DNA of 32,979 bases. Source: Chryseobacterium rhizosphaerae. Its GTDB lineage: Bacteria > Bacteroidota > Bacteroidia > Flavobacteriales > Weeksellaceae. Below, in pieces: positions 1 through 7,920 of this stretch; position 1 is the stretch's first letter, and each line of letters begins with the position of its first letter. The stretch spans positions 1-32,979 of the forward strand of contig NZ_QNUF01000042.1 of the NCBI RefSeq assembly GCF_003385455.1. Direction: 5' to 3'. The notes beneath the pieces are model-generated. The model had not been told where the DNA came from, made no database searches, and was given only the letters and a program-made list of their open reading frames with translations. The position numbers were made by a program, and so were the translations under genes.

Positions 1-42
1 GTATAATGTATAATGTATAATGTATAATGTATAATGTATAAT
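1..42. repeat. Heptanucleotide tandem repeat (GTATAAT)6
   Basis: Six exact copies of the 7-bp unit GTATAAT start at the window edge, so the array may continue to the left. It is intergenic and AT-only apart from one G per unit. The unit contains TATAAT, but a sigma-70-type -10 box is not expected to function in Bacteroidota. It is best read as a simple, probably length-variable tandem repeat. Confidence 0.9.
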
Positions 43-90
43 TAATATTTGATATTCAAAAATTCTTTTTTATTTACATCTGAGGTCTTT

Positions 91-187
91 ATTCTTTATT
101 CTTTATTCTTTATTCTTTATTCTTGGTTCTTGGTTCTTGGTTCTCGACTCTTAACACCCGGCTCCTTACTCTCAATTTCCACGCCCA
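91..187. repeat. Heptanucleotide array, ATTCTTT to GTTCTTG, decaying
   Basis: Four copies of ATTCTTT (91-118), one ATTCTTG (119-125), two GTTCTTG (126-139) and GTTCTCG (140-146) keep strict 7-bp spacing. The following bases (ACTCTTA, ACACCCG, GCTCCTT, ACTCTCA) keep the same period with more divergence up to about 187. An ATG-started open frame of 83 codons crosses this array, but it is low-complexity and not a credible gene. Confidence 0.8.
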
Positions 188-265
188 TCCCATCTATCTA
201 CCCTATTTACATTCTACAGCAAAACATAACTCCCCTCCTATACCCTATAACTCTAAAAAAACCTC

Positions 266-273
266 TATATTTG
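266..273 (+). promoter_or_regulatory. Bacteroidota -7 promoter element TATATTTG
   Basis: It matches TAnnTTTG and lies 28 nt before the ATG at 302. It probably drives the LURP-one/lipoprotein pair. Confidence 0.55.
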
Positions 274-301
274 CGGCCTAATATGAAAAAAATACACTAA
301 C

Positions 302-907
302 ATGGTACTTAAAAACTTAAATTATCCACTGGATTTCAAATTCAAAATCACTACATTAGCAAGTGACTTTAACATTACTGACAAGAATGGAAATTATGTC
401 GCGTATGTACGTCAGAAAATGTTTAAACTAAAGGAAGATGTTGTTGTTTTCAATGACGAGACTAAATCTAAGGAATTGTTCAGAATCAGAGCTAATAAAT
501 GGATTGATTTCAATGCTTCTTATTCTTTAAATGACCTTATTGACAATAAAAACTTTGGCAGACTGGCAAGAAAAGGAATGCGTTCTATATGGAAAGCAAG
601 CTATGATGTTCTGGATGCTAATGATCAGCCTAAATTTAAAGTACAGGAAGACAGTGCATGGGTAAGATTCTGGGATAGTTTTGTGGGCGAACTTCCTATT
701 ATCGGAATGTTTACCGGTTATTTCCTTAATCCTTCTTACACCGTAACAGGTATTGATGGGAAAGCTTATTTTAAATTAAAGAAAATGCCTTCATTCTTTG
801 GAAGAAGATTCCAACTGGATAGATTAATTGACATTGATGATGAAGAAGAGAGTTTAGTAATCCTTTCATTATTGATGATGACCCTTTTGGAAAGAGCAAG
901 AGGTTAA
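302..907 (+). CDS. LURP-one-related / tubby-like (scramblase-fold) family protein
   Basis: This is a 201-residue soluble protein with no signal peptide. It opens with a segment (PLDFKFKITTLASDFNITDKNGN.VAYVRQKMFKLKEDVVVF) that matches the start of LURP-one-related proteins, which share the tubby C-terminal 12-strand barrel fold with phospholipid scramblases. The alternation of short strands through residues 10-190 (for example YSLND, FKVQEDSAW, FKLKKMPSFFGRRFQL) fits a single barrel domain filling the whole length. The bacterial members have no established biochemical role, so none is assigned. A -7 element lies 28 nt upstream of the start, and the lipoprotein gene follows after 20 nt, suggesting one transcript. 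The family call rests on recognition of the N-terminal pattern and is fairly secure; the function is unknown. Confidence 0.7.
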   Translation: MVLKNLNYPLDFKFKITTLASDFNITDKNGNYVAYVRQKMFKLKEDVVVFNDETKSKELFRIRANKWIDFNASYSLNDLIDNKNFGRLARKGMRSIWKASYDVLDANDQPKFKVQEDSAWVRFWDSFVGELPIIGMFTGYFLNPSYTVTGIDGKAYFKLKKMPSFFGRRFQLDRLIDIDDEEESLVILSLLMMTLLERARG

Positions 908-927
908 GAATATAAAACCACAAACCA

Positions 928-1419
928 ATGAAATACCTAATCATTTTTTTCTCTGCGTTTCTATTAGTAGCCTGTAAAAAGGATAAAGAAACAGTTTCAG
1001 GGACCGCTCCAGCCGATTCTTTAAGTATTGTGAAAGACTCTGCAGCAACAGATACTTCTTCAGGAAAAATTCTGGTTGGAAACATACCTTTTCCAAAAGA
1101 AATTAAAGAATGTTCATGTTATTTTGCCGTTAATAAAGCTGACTTTGAAGCTGAAAAATACATCTATGCTGATGATGCCGGCAAAACAGCGTATATGAAA
1201 CTTGACGGTAAAAGACTGGCTATGAACCTGATCTCTTCAAGCGATATGGAAGTGGATGAAGAACTGACCAAAGAAATAGAAAATGGTGATTATAAAATCT
1301 CTGTAAAAGGTAAAAAAATAAAAGGCGAAGAGGCTTTACTGTTTGAGGGCACGCTGACGATTGAAAAACCGGATGGAACGGTTTTCACGACACCTATCTA
1401 CGGAGAATGTGGATGTTAA
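928..1419 (+). CDS. Small lipoprotein of unknown function
   Basis: This 163-residue protein has a typical lipoprotein signal: MK, a hydrophobic core, then the lipobox LVAC with the acylated cysteine at residue 16, followed by KKDKE. A Ser/Thr/Asp-rich linker of about 30 residues leads to a compact domain with paired cysteines near the start (ECSCYF) and at the extreme C-terminus (YGECGC). These could form disulfides in the periplasm or at the cell surface. I do not recognise the domain. It lies 20 nt after the LURP-one-type gene and is closed by the hairpin terminator at 1481-1513, so the two probably form an operon. The lipid anchor is clearly visible; the role is not. Confidence 0.8.
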   Translation: MKYLIIFFSAFLLVACKKDKETVSGTAPADSLSIVKDSAATDTSSGKILVGNIPFPKEIKECSCYFAVNKADFEAEKYIYADDAGKTAYMKLDGKRLAMNLISSSDMEVDEELTKEIENGDYKISVKGKKIKGEEALLFEGTLTIEKPDGTVFTTPIYGECGC

Positions 1420-1480
1420 TACAACAAAAAGGGTAAAAGGCCGATTCACAAATTAGGTTTTGGCTCATTTACAATTCATA

Positions 1481-1513
1481 AAAAATGCTTCTGTATCCTA
1501 CGGAAGCATTTTT
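1481..1513 (+). terminator. Intrinsic terminator after lipoprotein gene
   Basis: An 11-bp arm AAAAATGCTTC pairs with GAAGCATTTTT, and the stem extends inward (with a G-T pair) to a TCC loop. The 3' arm ends in a T run. It lies about 60 nt beyond the lipoprotein stop, just before the pepD promoter. Confidence 0.8.
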
Positions 1514-1520
1514 AATTTCG

Positions 1521-1528
1521 TAAATTTG
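1521..1528 (+). promoter_or_regulatory. -7 promoter element TAAATTTG for pepD
   Basis: It matches TAnnTTTG and ends 16 nt before the pepD ATG, immediately downstream of the preceding terminator. Confidence 0.6.
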
Positions 1529-1544
1529 AGAAAAATAAATTTCA

Positions 1545-2987
1545 ATGGCATTATCTAATATAGAACCGCAGATAATCTGGAAAAACTTCTCCAAATTAAA
1601 TGCAGTTCCAAGACCATCAAAAAAAGAGGAAAAAGTAATTGCTTTCATCAAAGGATTTGGTGAAGACCTTGGACTGGAAACTACTGTAGATGAAGTAGGA
1701 AACGTAATTATCAAAAAATCGGCTACTGCAGGAATGGAAAACCGTAAATCTATTGTGTTGCAATCACACCTGGATATGGTTTGCCAAAAGAATAATGATG
1801 TTAATTTTGATTTTGAAACAGAAGGTATCAAAATGGAAATTGATGGTGACTGGGTAAAAGCAAAAGGAACAACTTTAGGAGCTGATAACGGTTTAGGGGT
1901 AGCTACGATCATGTCTATTCTTGAAAGCTCGGATATCCCACACCCTGCTTTGGAAGCTTTATTCACTATTGATGAAGAAACAGGAATGACCGGAGCAATT
2001 GGTTTAAAGCCAGGTCAATTACAAGGGGAAATTTTATTGAACCTTGATACGGAAGAAGATGATGAGATTGACATAGGCTGTGCAGGAGGTGTAGACGTTA
2101 CCATTACTCAAAGCTATGCGACGGAAGCTCCAAAAGGACAAACGGTAAGAATTGAAGTAAAAGGATTACAGGGAGGACACTCCGGAATGGATATCCACAA
2201 AGGATTCGGAAATTCAAATATTATTCTGGGAAGACTTCTTTACAGCGGTTTAGAGAAACAAAATATTGAATTGATCTCTATAGACAGCGGTGGATTAAGA
2301 AATGCTATTCCAAGAGAAGGTGCTGCAATCATTGCGGTAAGAAACGCTCAGGAATTCATAGAAGAAGCTACAGCTCTTAAAAAAGATATCTTAGAAGAAT
2401 TCGCTTCAGTAGAACCTGGAATTCAGATTAATATTGAAAATTCCACCTCATCGGATAAAGCTATTTCTGAAGCTGATTCAAAAAAAATAATTCTTACATT
2501 GAAATCGCTTCATAACGGAGTATACAGAATGAGTCCGGATGTGGCAGACCTTGTAGAAGCTTCTAATAATGTAGCAAGAGTTGAATTAAAGGGAGGTGAA
2601 CTTAAAATCTTAAACCTGACAAGGTCTTCTGTAGATTCGTCTAAATATTCTGTAGCAGAGCAATTAAAATCTGTAGCAGAACTAGCCGGAATGGATGTGG
2701 TATTCAGCGGTTCTTATCCGGGATGGAAACCAAAACCTGGATCAGAGATCGTACAGCTCATGGAGAAAATCTACACTGAAAAATTCAGTGAGAAACCTCA
2801 TGTAGTAGCTTGCCACGCAGGATTGGAATGTGGAATTATCGGAGCCAACTATCCTGAAATGGAAATGGTAAGCTTCGGGCCAACCATCAGAGGAGCACAC
2901 TCTCCTGATGAAAGAGCTAATATTCCTTCTGCTCAGAAATTCTGGAGCTTTTTAAAGGATATTTTAGCTAATATTCCTCAAAAATAA
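1545..2987 (+). CDS. pepD: Aminoacyl-histidine dipeptidase (Xaa-His dipeptidase), M20 family
   Basis: This cytosolic zinc dipeptidase hydrolyses Xaa-His and other dipeptides. At 480 residues it has the usual PepD length. The M20 metal and catalytic motifs are all visible: LQSHLDMVC with His75 and Asp77, TLGADNGLGVA with metal-bridging Asp114, IDEETGMTGA with Glu144/Glu145 (base and ligand), NLDTEE with Asp168, and the late HAGLECG histidine near residue 424. The internal GLQGGHSGMDIHKG segment starts the lid/dimerisation domain. There is no signal peptide, consistent with a role in peptide recycling in the cytosol. It stands alone between terminators at 1481-1513 and 3010-3043 with its own promoter. 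The family assignment is secure. Confidence 0.95.
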   Translation: MALSNIEPQIIWKNFSKLNAVPRPSKKEEKVIAFIKGFGEDLGLETTVDEVGNVIIKKSATAGMENRKSIVLQSHLDMVCQKNNDVNFDFETEGIKMEIDGDWVKAKGTTLGADNGLGVATIMSILESSDIPHPALEALFTIDEETGMTGAIGLKPGQLQGEILLNLDTEEDDEIDIGCAGGVDVTITQSYATEAPKGQTVRIEVKGLQGGHSGMDIHKGFGNSNIILGRLLYSGLEKQNIELISIDSGGLRNAIPREGAAIIAVRNAQEFIEEATALKKDILEEFASVEPGIQINIENSTSSDKAISEADSKKIILTLKSLHNGVYRMSPDVADLVEASNNVARVELKGGELKILNLTRSSVDSSKYSVAEQLKSVAELAGMDVVFSGSYPGWKPKPGSEIVQLMEKIYTEKFSEKPHVVACHAGLECGIIGANYPEMEMVSFGPTIRGAHSPDERANIPSAQKFWSFLKDILANIPQK

Positions 2988-3009
2988 AACGGTAATATAA
3001 ACGATATTT

Positions 3010-3043
3010 AATATCCAAAGTCATATGATTTTGGATATTTTTA
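3010..3043 (+). terminator. Intrinsic terminator after pepD
   Basis: AATATCCAAA (3010-3019) pairs with TTTGGATATT (3030-3039) and is followed by more T. It lies 23 nt after the pepD stop. Confidence 0.75.
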
Positions 3044-3066
3044 ATTTTATAAAAAGCATTTAAAAT

Positions 3067-3648
3067 ATGAAAAGTATAACAGTTTTCTGTGGCTCAAGTT
3101 TCGGGTCAGATAAAATTTATGAAGAACAAGCTTTTTTACTGGGCCAAACCTTAGCCAAGAAAAATATACAATTGGTTTATGGCGGTTCGGAAACAGGTTT
3201 AATGGGAACAATAGCCAATGGTACTTTAAGTGAAAACGGAAAAGTAACAGGGGTTCTTCCTCAATTTTTGCAATCCAAGGAAATCGCGCACAAGAACCTC
3301 ACTGAGCTTATTCTTGTAGAAACGATGCACGAAAGGAAAACCAAAATGAATGAGCTCTGTGACGGGGTGATCGTTCTTCCGGGGGGTTACGGAACCTTGG
3401 AAGAATTTTTCGAAATGATTACCTGGGCACAACTCGGACTTCACAAAAAGCCCATTGGTATTTTGAATATTGACGGTTTTTATGATGACCTTATCAAACT
3501 GGTTCAAAATATGGTCGATAAAGGATTTTTAAAACAAGTTAACAAAGATATGCTTCTAATCAGTAATACGATTGATGACCTGCTGGAAAAAATGAATACC
3601 TACCAGCCTCCTACGGTTGGAAAATGGATTTCTAAAGAGGAAGTTTAA
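3067..3648 (+). CDS. LOG family protein (TIGR00730, cytokinin riboside 5'-monophosphate phosphoribohydrolase type)
   Basis: This 193-residue protein has a Rossmann-like lysine decarboxylase/LOG fold. It begins KSITVFCGSSFGSD (nucleotide-binding loop) and continues with VYGGSETGLMGTIANG. It carries the family signature MHERKTKMNEL near residues 88-98 and PGGYGTLEEFFE near residues 105-116, where the Arg and Glu serve catalysis. Family members hydrolyse N6-modified or unmodified nucleoside 5'-monophosphates to free base and ribose 5-phosphate. In bacteria the physiological role is usually nucleotide salvage or is unclear. The end of this gene has a degraded copy at 5955-6021, beyond the next gene. 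A strong hairpin terminator follows within 5 nt. Confidence 0.9.
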   Translation: MKSITVFCGSSFGSDKIYEEQAFLLGQTLAKKNIQLVYGGSETGLMGTIANGTLSENGKVTGVLPQFLQSKEIAHKNLTELILVETMHERKTKMNELCDGVIVLPGGYGTLEEFFEMITWAQLGLHKKPIGILNIDGFYDDLIKLVQNMVDKGFLKQVNKDMLLISNTIDDLLEKMNTYQPPTVGKWISKEEV

Positions 3649-3652
3649 TTAT

Positions 3653-3689
3653 AAAAAGAAGGAATATTTTTGGAGTATTCCTTCTTTTT
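3653..3689 (+). terminator. Intrinsic terminator after LOG gene
   Basis: A 14-bp perfect stem (3653-3666 with 3676-3689) has arms AAAAAGAAGGAATA and TATTCCTTCTTTTT, and the second arm supplies the U tract. Confidence 0.85.
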
Positions 3690-3723
3690 ATAGATCCATC
3701 ATTATTTCTTAGACATAGTTTAG

Positions 3724-3731
3724 TATTTTTG
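3724..3731 (+). promoter_or_regulatory. -7 promoter element TATTTTTG for S9 peptidase gene
   Basis: It matches TAnnTTTG and lies 37 nt before the ATG at 3769. No clear -33 TTG was seen. Confidence 0.5.
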
Positions 3732-3768
3732 CAATTAAATTTTTATCACTATCAAAAGAAATAATACC

Positions 3769-5919
3769 ATGAAAAATGTATTTCTAACAGGCTGTCTATT
3801 TTTAAGCCAGATCGGTTTCGCCCAATTTAATTACCCAAAAACTCCGGAAAAACCTGCAACGGATGATTATTTTGGAACAAAGATTACTGACAATTATCAA
3901 TGGCTGGAAGACCTGAAAAGTCCTGAAGTAAAAACATGGTTTAAGGCCCAGTCAGACTACAGCCATATTATTATTGATAAAATCCCCAATCGTGATGCTC
4001 TTTACAATCGTATGAAGCAGGTTCAGGAAATGGGAGGCGACTCTTACGGTTACGCAACACAAAGAGGAAATCTTTATTTCTATGTTAAAACGAAAAAAAA
4101 TGAAAAGCTCTCCAAGCTTTACGCCAAAGATGTTTCTACAGGAAAGGAAATTTTGATTTTTGATCCCGAAACCTATAAAAAAGATGCACAGATCACTAAC
4201 TTCACGGTAGATACCAAAGGGAATCAAATAGCCTTATTATTCTCTAAGTCCGGGAGTGAGATTTGTGAGCTTAGAATTTTAGATTTAAAAACTAAAAAAT
4301 TCCTTGATGATGTACTGGCTCCTATTTGGAGTGAGTTTAATTTTGAGTTCACCCCCGACGGGCGATATATAACCTATACTAAAATGAGTACAGGAGATCC
4401 CAATAGCAATATGCTTTTGAAAGAAATGAAGGCTATGATCCATCAGATCGGTACCAACCAGGACAAAGATATTGTATTGGGAGCAAGAGAAGAATATCCT
4501 GAACTTAATATTCTGACAGAACAGTTTCCTGAAGTTTCCTTTAGTGATGATTATAAATCCATAATCTTAAGAATAGGTTCTACGAAATCAGAAAGCCCCG
4601 TATTCTATGCACCCTTCTCTTCCATTAAAGATAAAAAAATCAAATGGAAACAAATCGTAAAACCATCGGATGACATCGTACAAACATTCATCAGCGGAGA
4701 TCAACTGTTTTTCCTTAGTCATAAGAATGCACCAAATTATAAAATAGGATTAACCAGTCTATCAAACCCCGATTTCGATAATGCTAAAGTTATCGTTCCT
4801 GAAAGCAGTTCTGTAATTACCTCTATTCACAGCTCTAAAAATTATTTAGTCTACTCACTAAGCAATGGAATTATTCAGGATAAGTACCTGATAGATCTTA
4901 AAACACTGACCAGAAAAAAAGCTCCTCTGCCTAGCGGAATCAATAATTCTGTTGCTCTTAATGCCCGTGAAAATGACAATCTACAATGTTATAACAGTAA
5001 TTGGCTTACTCCTGCTACCTTTTACGATTATAGCCCTGAAAATGATAAAGCGATAAAAAGCAAGTATTTCAACGGAGACAGCAACTACCCGGATTATTAT
5101 GCATCATACGAAGTAAAAGAAGTGGAAGTAAAAAGTCATGACGGAACCATGGTTCCTCTTTCTATTATCTATCCCAAAAACATAAAAATGGATGGAAGTA
5201 CCCCTGCTTACATTACCGGATATGGCGGTTATGGAATATCTTCTACACCTCGTTTTTCCAATAGATTATCAGTATTGCTTGAGCAAGGTACAGTAGTGGC
5301 TGTAGCCCATGTAAGAGGAGGAGGTGAGAAAGGTGAAAATTGGCACAAAGACGGAATGAAAGCTAAAAAGCCTAATACCTGGAAAGACTTCATTGCCTGT
5401 TCGGAATATCTTGTTAACCAAAAATATACCTCTCCTTCAAAACTCATTGGAAATGGAGGCAGTATGGGAGGTGTTCTTATCGGAAGAGCCATTACCGAAA
5501 GACCTGATTTATTTGCCGTTGCTATTGCAGAAGTAGGAATGACCAATGTACTCCGTTCACAGAACTCAGCTAACGGAGCCAATCAGATTCCGGAAGTCGG
5601 AAGTTTAAAAGATCCTGAAGATACCAAGCACCTTATTGAAATGGACGCTCAAAGCAAGGTAAAAAAGGGGATAAAATATCCAGCTGTTATTGTCAGTACC
5701 GGAATGAACGATTCTAGAATTACCCCTTGGGAACCTGCAAAATTTGCTGCCGTATTACAGAACAGTACATCTTCCGGTAAACCTGTTTTATTATATGCGA
5801 ATTATGAAAATGGCCATTTCACGAGTGATCTTGAAGTCGTCTTCAAAGAATATGCTGATATTTTTGCTTTTGCATTATGGCAGGTGGGACACCCGAAATT
5901 TCAACCGGCTAAGAAATAA
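3769..5919 (+). CDS. Prolyl oligopeptidase family serine peptidase (S9A), exported
   Basis: This 716-residue enzyme has an N-terminal signal peptide (MKNVFLTGCLFLSQIGFAQ, cleavage after about residue 18). An S9A beta-propeller follows (opening YPKTPEKPATDDYFGTKITDNYQWLEDLKSPEVKTWF), then a C-terminal alpha/beta hydrolase. The catalytic triad is visible: Ser565 in GNGGSMGG, Asp648 in GMNDSRITPWEP and His683 in ENGHF. The family cleaves short peptides after proline in the propeller cavity. With the signal peptide it should act in the periplasm on peptides of up to about 30 residues. It is monocistronic: it has its own -7 element and follows a strong terminator. Length and motifs are complete, and no truncation is seen. 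Confidence 0.94.
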   Translation: MKNVFLTGCLFLSQIGFAQFNYPKTPEKPATDDYFGTKITDNYQWLEDLKSPEVKTWFKAQSDYSHIIIDKIPNRDALYNRMKQVQEMGGDSYGYATQRGNLYFYVKTKKNEKLSKLYAKDVSTGKEILIFDPETYKKDAQITNFTVDTKGNQIALLFSKSGSEICELRILDLKTKKFLDDVLAPIWSEFNFEFTPDGRYITYTKMSTGDPNSNMLLKEMKAMIHQIGTNQDKDIVLGAREEYPELNILTEQFPEVSFSDDYKSIILRIGSTKSESPVFYAPFSSIKDKKIKWKQIVKPSDDIVQTFISGDQLFFLSHKNAPNYKIGLTSLSNPDFDNAKVIVPESSSVITSIHSSKNYLVYSLSNGIIQDKYLIDLKTLTRKKAPLPSGINNSVALNARENDNLQCYNSNWLTPATFYDYSPENDKAIKSKYFNGDSNYPDYYASYEVKEVEVKSHDGTMVPLSIIYPKNIKMDGSTPAYITGYGGYGISSTPRFSNRLSVLLEQGTVVAVAHVRGGGEKGENWHKDGMKAKKPNTWKDFIACSEYLVNQKYTSPSKLIGNGGSMGGVLIGRAITERPDLFAVAIAEVGMTNVLRSQNSANGANQIPEVGSLKDPEDTKHLIEMDAQSKVKKGIKYPAVIVSTGMNDSRITPWEPAKFAAVLQNSTSSGKPVLLYANYENGHFTSDLEVVFKEYADIFAFALWQVGHPKFQPAKK

Positions 5920-5954
5920 AAAACAGCCGGATACAAAATACTGAACTCTTAAAA

Positions 5955-6021
5955 AAAATGAGACCCTACCAACCCTCCTACGATTGGAAAATGAATTTCT
6001 ATAGAGCGAAGTATTAAAAAG
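5955..6021 (+). pseudogene. Degraded duplicate of the 3' end of the LOG gene
   Basis: This stretch aligns with 3587-3658, the last 19 codons of the LOG gene and a few bases beyond it. Shared blocks include CTACCA, CCTCCTACG, TTGGAAAATG, ATTTCTA and AGAG, in the same order and spacing apart from small indels. An inserted C shifts the frame relative to the parent, so it now reads as an unrelated 19-codon mini-ORF (5958-6017). The parent lies more than 2.3 kb upstream, on the other side of the prolyl oligopeptidase gene. The similarity is seen directly by alignment. Reading it as the leftover of a deleted LOG paralogue is inference. Confidence 0.7.
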
Positions 6022-6037
6022 ACTTTATAACTTTCAT

Positions 6038-6406
6038 ATGAATAACTACAATGTTAATAAAGAAATGGCTGGAGTTACTATTGTTTTTATAACTCTATTC
6101 TTTATTCTTTCCATTCTTTCTCCTTACTTTAAGGAGAGTTGTAATACAATGATTGAAAAAATAAAAAAGCAAAAATGTAAAATCAAGGTAGAAAAAACCG
6201 AACATATCGGAACATTTAAAATAATAGGAATTGATCCTGAAACTTTTCAGCCTTGTGAATGTTATGATGGCAATAGATGGTGGTCTTTCTACAAAAATGA
6301 ACTAGAACCAGGTGATTACTTTATAAAAAATGAGGGGCAACCTTATTTCGAAATCATTAAAAAAGACACCATAATTAAACATGAATATACATGTTATTCA
6401 GAATAA
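6038..6406 (+). CDS. Hypothetical membrane-anchored protein
   Basis: This 122-residue protein has one N-terminal membrane segment at about residues 10-30 (MAGVTIVFITLFFILSILSPYF). A lysine-rich stretch (KIKKQKCKIKVEK) and a C-terminal domain of about 75 residues follow. That domain contains four further cysteines or Cys-rich points (QPCECYDGNRWWSFYKNELEPGDYFIKNEGQPYFEIIKKDTIIKHEYTC). The GDYFIKN...KKDTIIKHEY pattern resembles small flavobacterial hypothetical proteins that often occur in multigene sets, but I do not know a named family. The start ATG follows the LOG remnant closely, and a perfect bidirectional terminator follows. No function is assigned. Confidence 0.65.
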   Translation: MNNYNVNKEMAGVTIVFITLFFILSILSPYFKESCNTMIEKIKKQKCKIKVEKTEHIGTFKIIGIDPETFQPCECYDGNRWWSFYKNELEPGDYFIKNEGQPYFEIIKKDTIIKHEYTCYSE

Positions 6407-6427
6407 TATGATGATGATATATAAAAC

Positions 6428-6460
6428 AAAACCCGTCCGAAATCATTCGGGCGGGTTTTT
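6428..6460. terminator. Bidirectional intrinsic terminator
   Basis: A 14-bp stem (6428-6441 with 6446-6459, one G-T pair, loop ATCA) has an A-rich left flank and T-rich right flank. It can stop both the hypothetical gene (plus) and the convergent ferredoxin gene (minus). Confidence 0.85.
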
Positions 6461-6481
6461 ATTAAGATTAAAAAATATTTT

Positions 6482-6811
6482 CTAAGGATAAGGGGCAATT
6501 TCCACTTCAAGTCCTTCCATTGCATCTGCAATATGTAACTGGCATCCTAATCTGCTGTTATCTTTCACATGGAAAGCTTCAGCCAACATAGCATCTTCTT
6601 CATCTCCCATTGGCTCTAAGCCCGGATCATTAATCACATACACCTGGCAGGAAGCACACATAGCCATTCCACCACATACACCAATAGTACCTTCTTCAGC
6701 TAATTCATACGAACGGATGATTTCCATTAGATTCATGGACATATCCGTAGGAGCAATAACATCGTGGGTTACACCTTCTCTATCGGTGATTTTAATATTA
6801 ACATCTGACAT
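6482..6811 (-). CDS. 2Fe-2S ferredoxin, adrenodoxin type
   Basis: This 109-residue electron carrier has the adrenodoxin-type cluster pattern Cys46-x5-Cys52-x2-Cys55-x34-Cys90 (GVCGGMAMCASCQVYV and LGCQL), which binds one 2Fe-2S cluster. The beta-grasp fold is recognisable from the opening NIKITDREGVTHDVIAP and the conserved acidic helix DEEDAML. It lies 12 nt downstream of the flavoprotein reductase gene on the same strand. The pair is therefore very probably an electron-transfer unit, with the reductase passing NAD(P)H electrons to this ferredoxin. The downstream acceptor is not encoded nearby. The start is fixed by the short gap and the conserved N-terminal strand. Confidence 0.92.
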   Translation of the reverse strand: MSDVNIKITDREGVTHDVIAPTDMSMNLMEIIRSYELAEEGTIGVCGGMAMCASCQVYVINDPGLEPMGDEEDAMLAEAFHVKDNSRLGCQLHIADAMEGLEVEIAPYP

Positions 6812-6823
6812 AATTCTGCAAAA

Positions 6824-7879
6824 TTAGTCAATTTTTTTCACAACAGCCTTCTCTGCTTCTTTACGGCTTCCGTCAAATCCGTCTACTCCACTTACTGTAG
6901 TATATTTCAATACGAATTTTTTCCCTGGATTTAACCTGTTGTAAACACTTTGACACATCAATGTAGCCTCATGGAAACCACAAAGAATTAACTTTAGTTT
7001 TCCAGGATAGGTATTGATATCTCCGATGGCATAAATACCATCAATATTGGTTTGGTAATCAAGAGCGTTATTAACAACGATCGCATTTTTCTCAATTTGT
7101 AATCCCCAGTTTCCGATCTCACCCAATTTTGGAGTTAATCCGAATAATGGAATAAAATAATCCGTTTCAATATCATAAGCTTCCTCACCATCCTTTTGTA
7201 CAGTGATCCCTTCTACTTTTCCGTCACCTTTAATACCGATAACCTCAGCAGGAGTGATTAATTTGATTTTCCCCTGGTTCTTTAAATCCTGTACTTTTTC
7301 TACAGAATCCAAAGCTCCTCTGAACTCATTTCTTCTGTGGATCAAAGTAACTTCACTGGCTACATTAGAAAGGAAGATACTCCAGTCAAGAGCTGAATCT
7401 CCACCTCCGGCAATAACAACTTTCTTATTTCTGAAGTGTTCAGGTTCCTTAACGAAATATTCAAGTCCTTTTTCCTCATAATCAGCTATATTTTCGAATG
7501 TTGGTTTTCTAGGCTCAAAAGTTCCTAATCCTCCTGCAATAGCAATAGCCTTACATCTGTGAACAGTCCCTTTGTTTGTAATCACCTCAAACCATTCATC
7601 ATCAACCTTTGTATAAGAAACAGCTGTTTCCCCTAAAGTAAAACCAGGCTGGAACTGTTTGATCTGCTCCATAAGATTATCCACCAATTCTCCAGCATTC
7701 ACTGAAGGATACCCCGGAATATCGAAAATAGGTTTTTTAGGATAAAGTTCCGCCAATTGCCCTCCCGGTTGAGGAAGCGCATCGATAATGTGGCACTTCA
7801 TTTTTAATAAACCAGCTTCAAAAACTGCAAAAAGTCCTGTAGGTCCTGCACCTATGATCAATATATCAGTGGTTATCAT
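6824..7879 (-). CDS. Ferredoxin--NAD(P)+ reductase, thioredoxin-reductase-like (FAD)
   Basis: This 351-residue flavoprotein has two dinucleotide-binding folds: FAD at residues 6-18 (LIIGAGPTGLFA) and NAD(P)H at about 149-161 (VVIAGGGDSALDW), followed by the HRRNEFRG segment that suggests NADP preference. The C-terminal FAD motif YAIGDINTYPGKLKLI is also present. The CxxC redox pair of thioredoxin reductases is absent, and the length fits the YumC/TrxR-like class of ferredoxin-NADP reductases. The immediately downstream 2Fe-2S ferredoxin supports this function. A -7 element lies 34 nt upstream on the minus strand. Likely cytosolic. Confidence 0.92.
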   Translation of the reverse strand: MITTDILIIGAGPTGLFAVFEAGLLKMKCHIIDALPQPGGQLAELYPKKPIFDIPGYPSVNAGELVDNLMEQIKQFQPGFTLGETAVSYTKVDDEWFEVITNKGTVHRCKAIAIAGGLGTFEPRKPTFENIADYEEKGLEYFVKEPEHFRNKKVVIAGGGDSALDWSIFLSNVASEVTLIHRRNEFRGALDSVEKVQDLKNQGKIKLITPAEVIGIKGDGKVEGITVQKDGEEAYDIETDYFIPLFGLTPKLGEIGNWGLQIEKNAIVVNNALDYQTNIDGIYAIGDINTYPGKLKLILCGFHEATLMCQSVYNRLNPGKKFVLKYTTVSGVDGFDGSRKEAEKAVVKKID

Positions 7880-7912
7880 AATGTTTAGATAATTTAATTA
7901 TACTTGTAACTG

Positions 7913-7920
7913 CAAATTTA
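7913..7920 (-). promoter_or_regulatory. -7 promoter element TAAATTTG (minus strand) for reductase-ferredoxin operon
   Basis: Read on the minus strand it is TAAATTTG, matching TAnnTTTG, 33 nt upstream of the reductase start. Confidence 0.55.

Noticed and set aside
1..42. TATAAT units as a series of -10 boxes
   Set aside because: Bacteroidota housekeeping promoters use TAnnTTTG rather than TATAAT, and the exact 7-bp repetition points to a tandem repeat.
49..300. 83-codon open frame across the heptad repeats
   Set aside because: It is low-complexity translation of the tandem repeats (ILYSLFFILYSW), with no recognisable domain, and the real promoter and gene follow at 266-302.
1469..1966. 165-codon minus-strand frame over the start of pepD
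   Set aside because: It is the shadow of a well-supported dipeptidase gene on the plus strand, and its own sequence shows no family pattern.
7203..7481. Plus-strand frame inside the ferredoxin reductase gene
   Set aside because: It is antisense to a gene with complete FAD and NAD(P) motifs; no promoter or domain.
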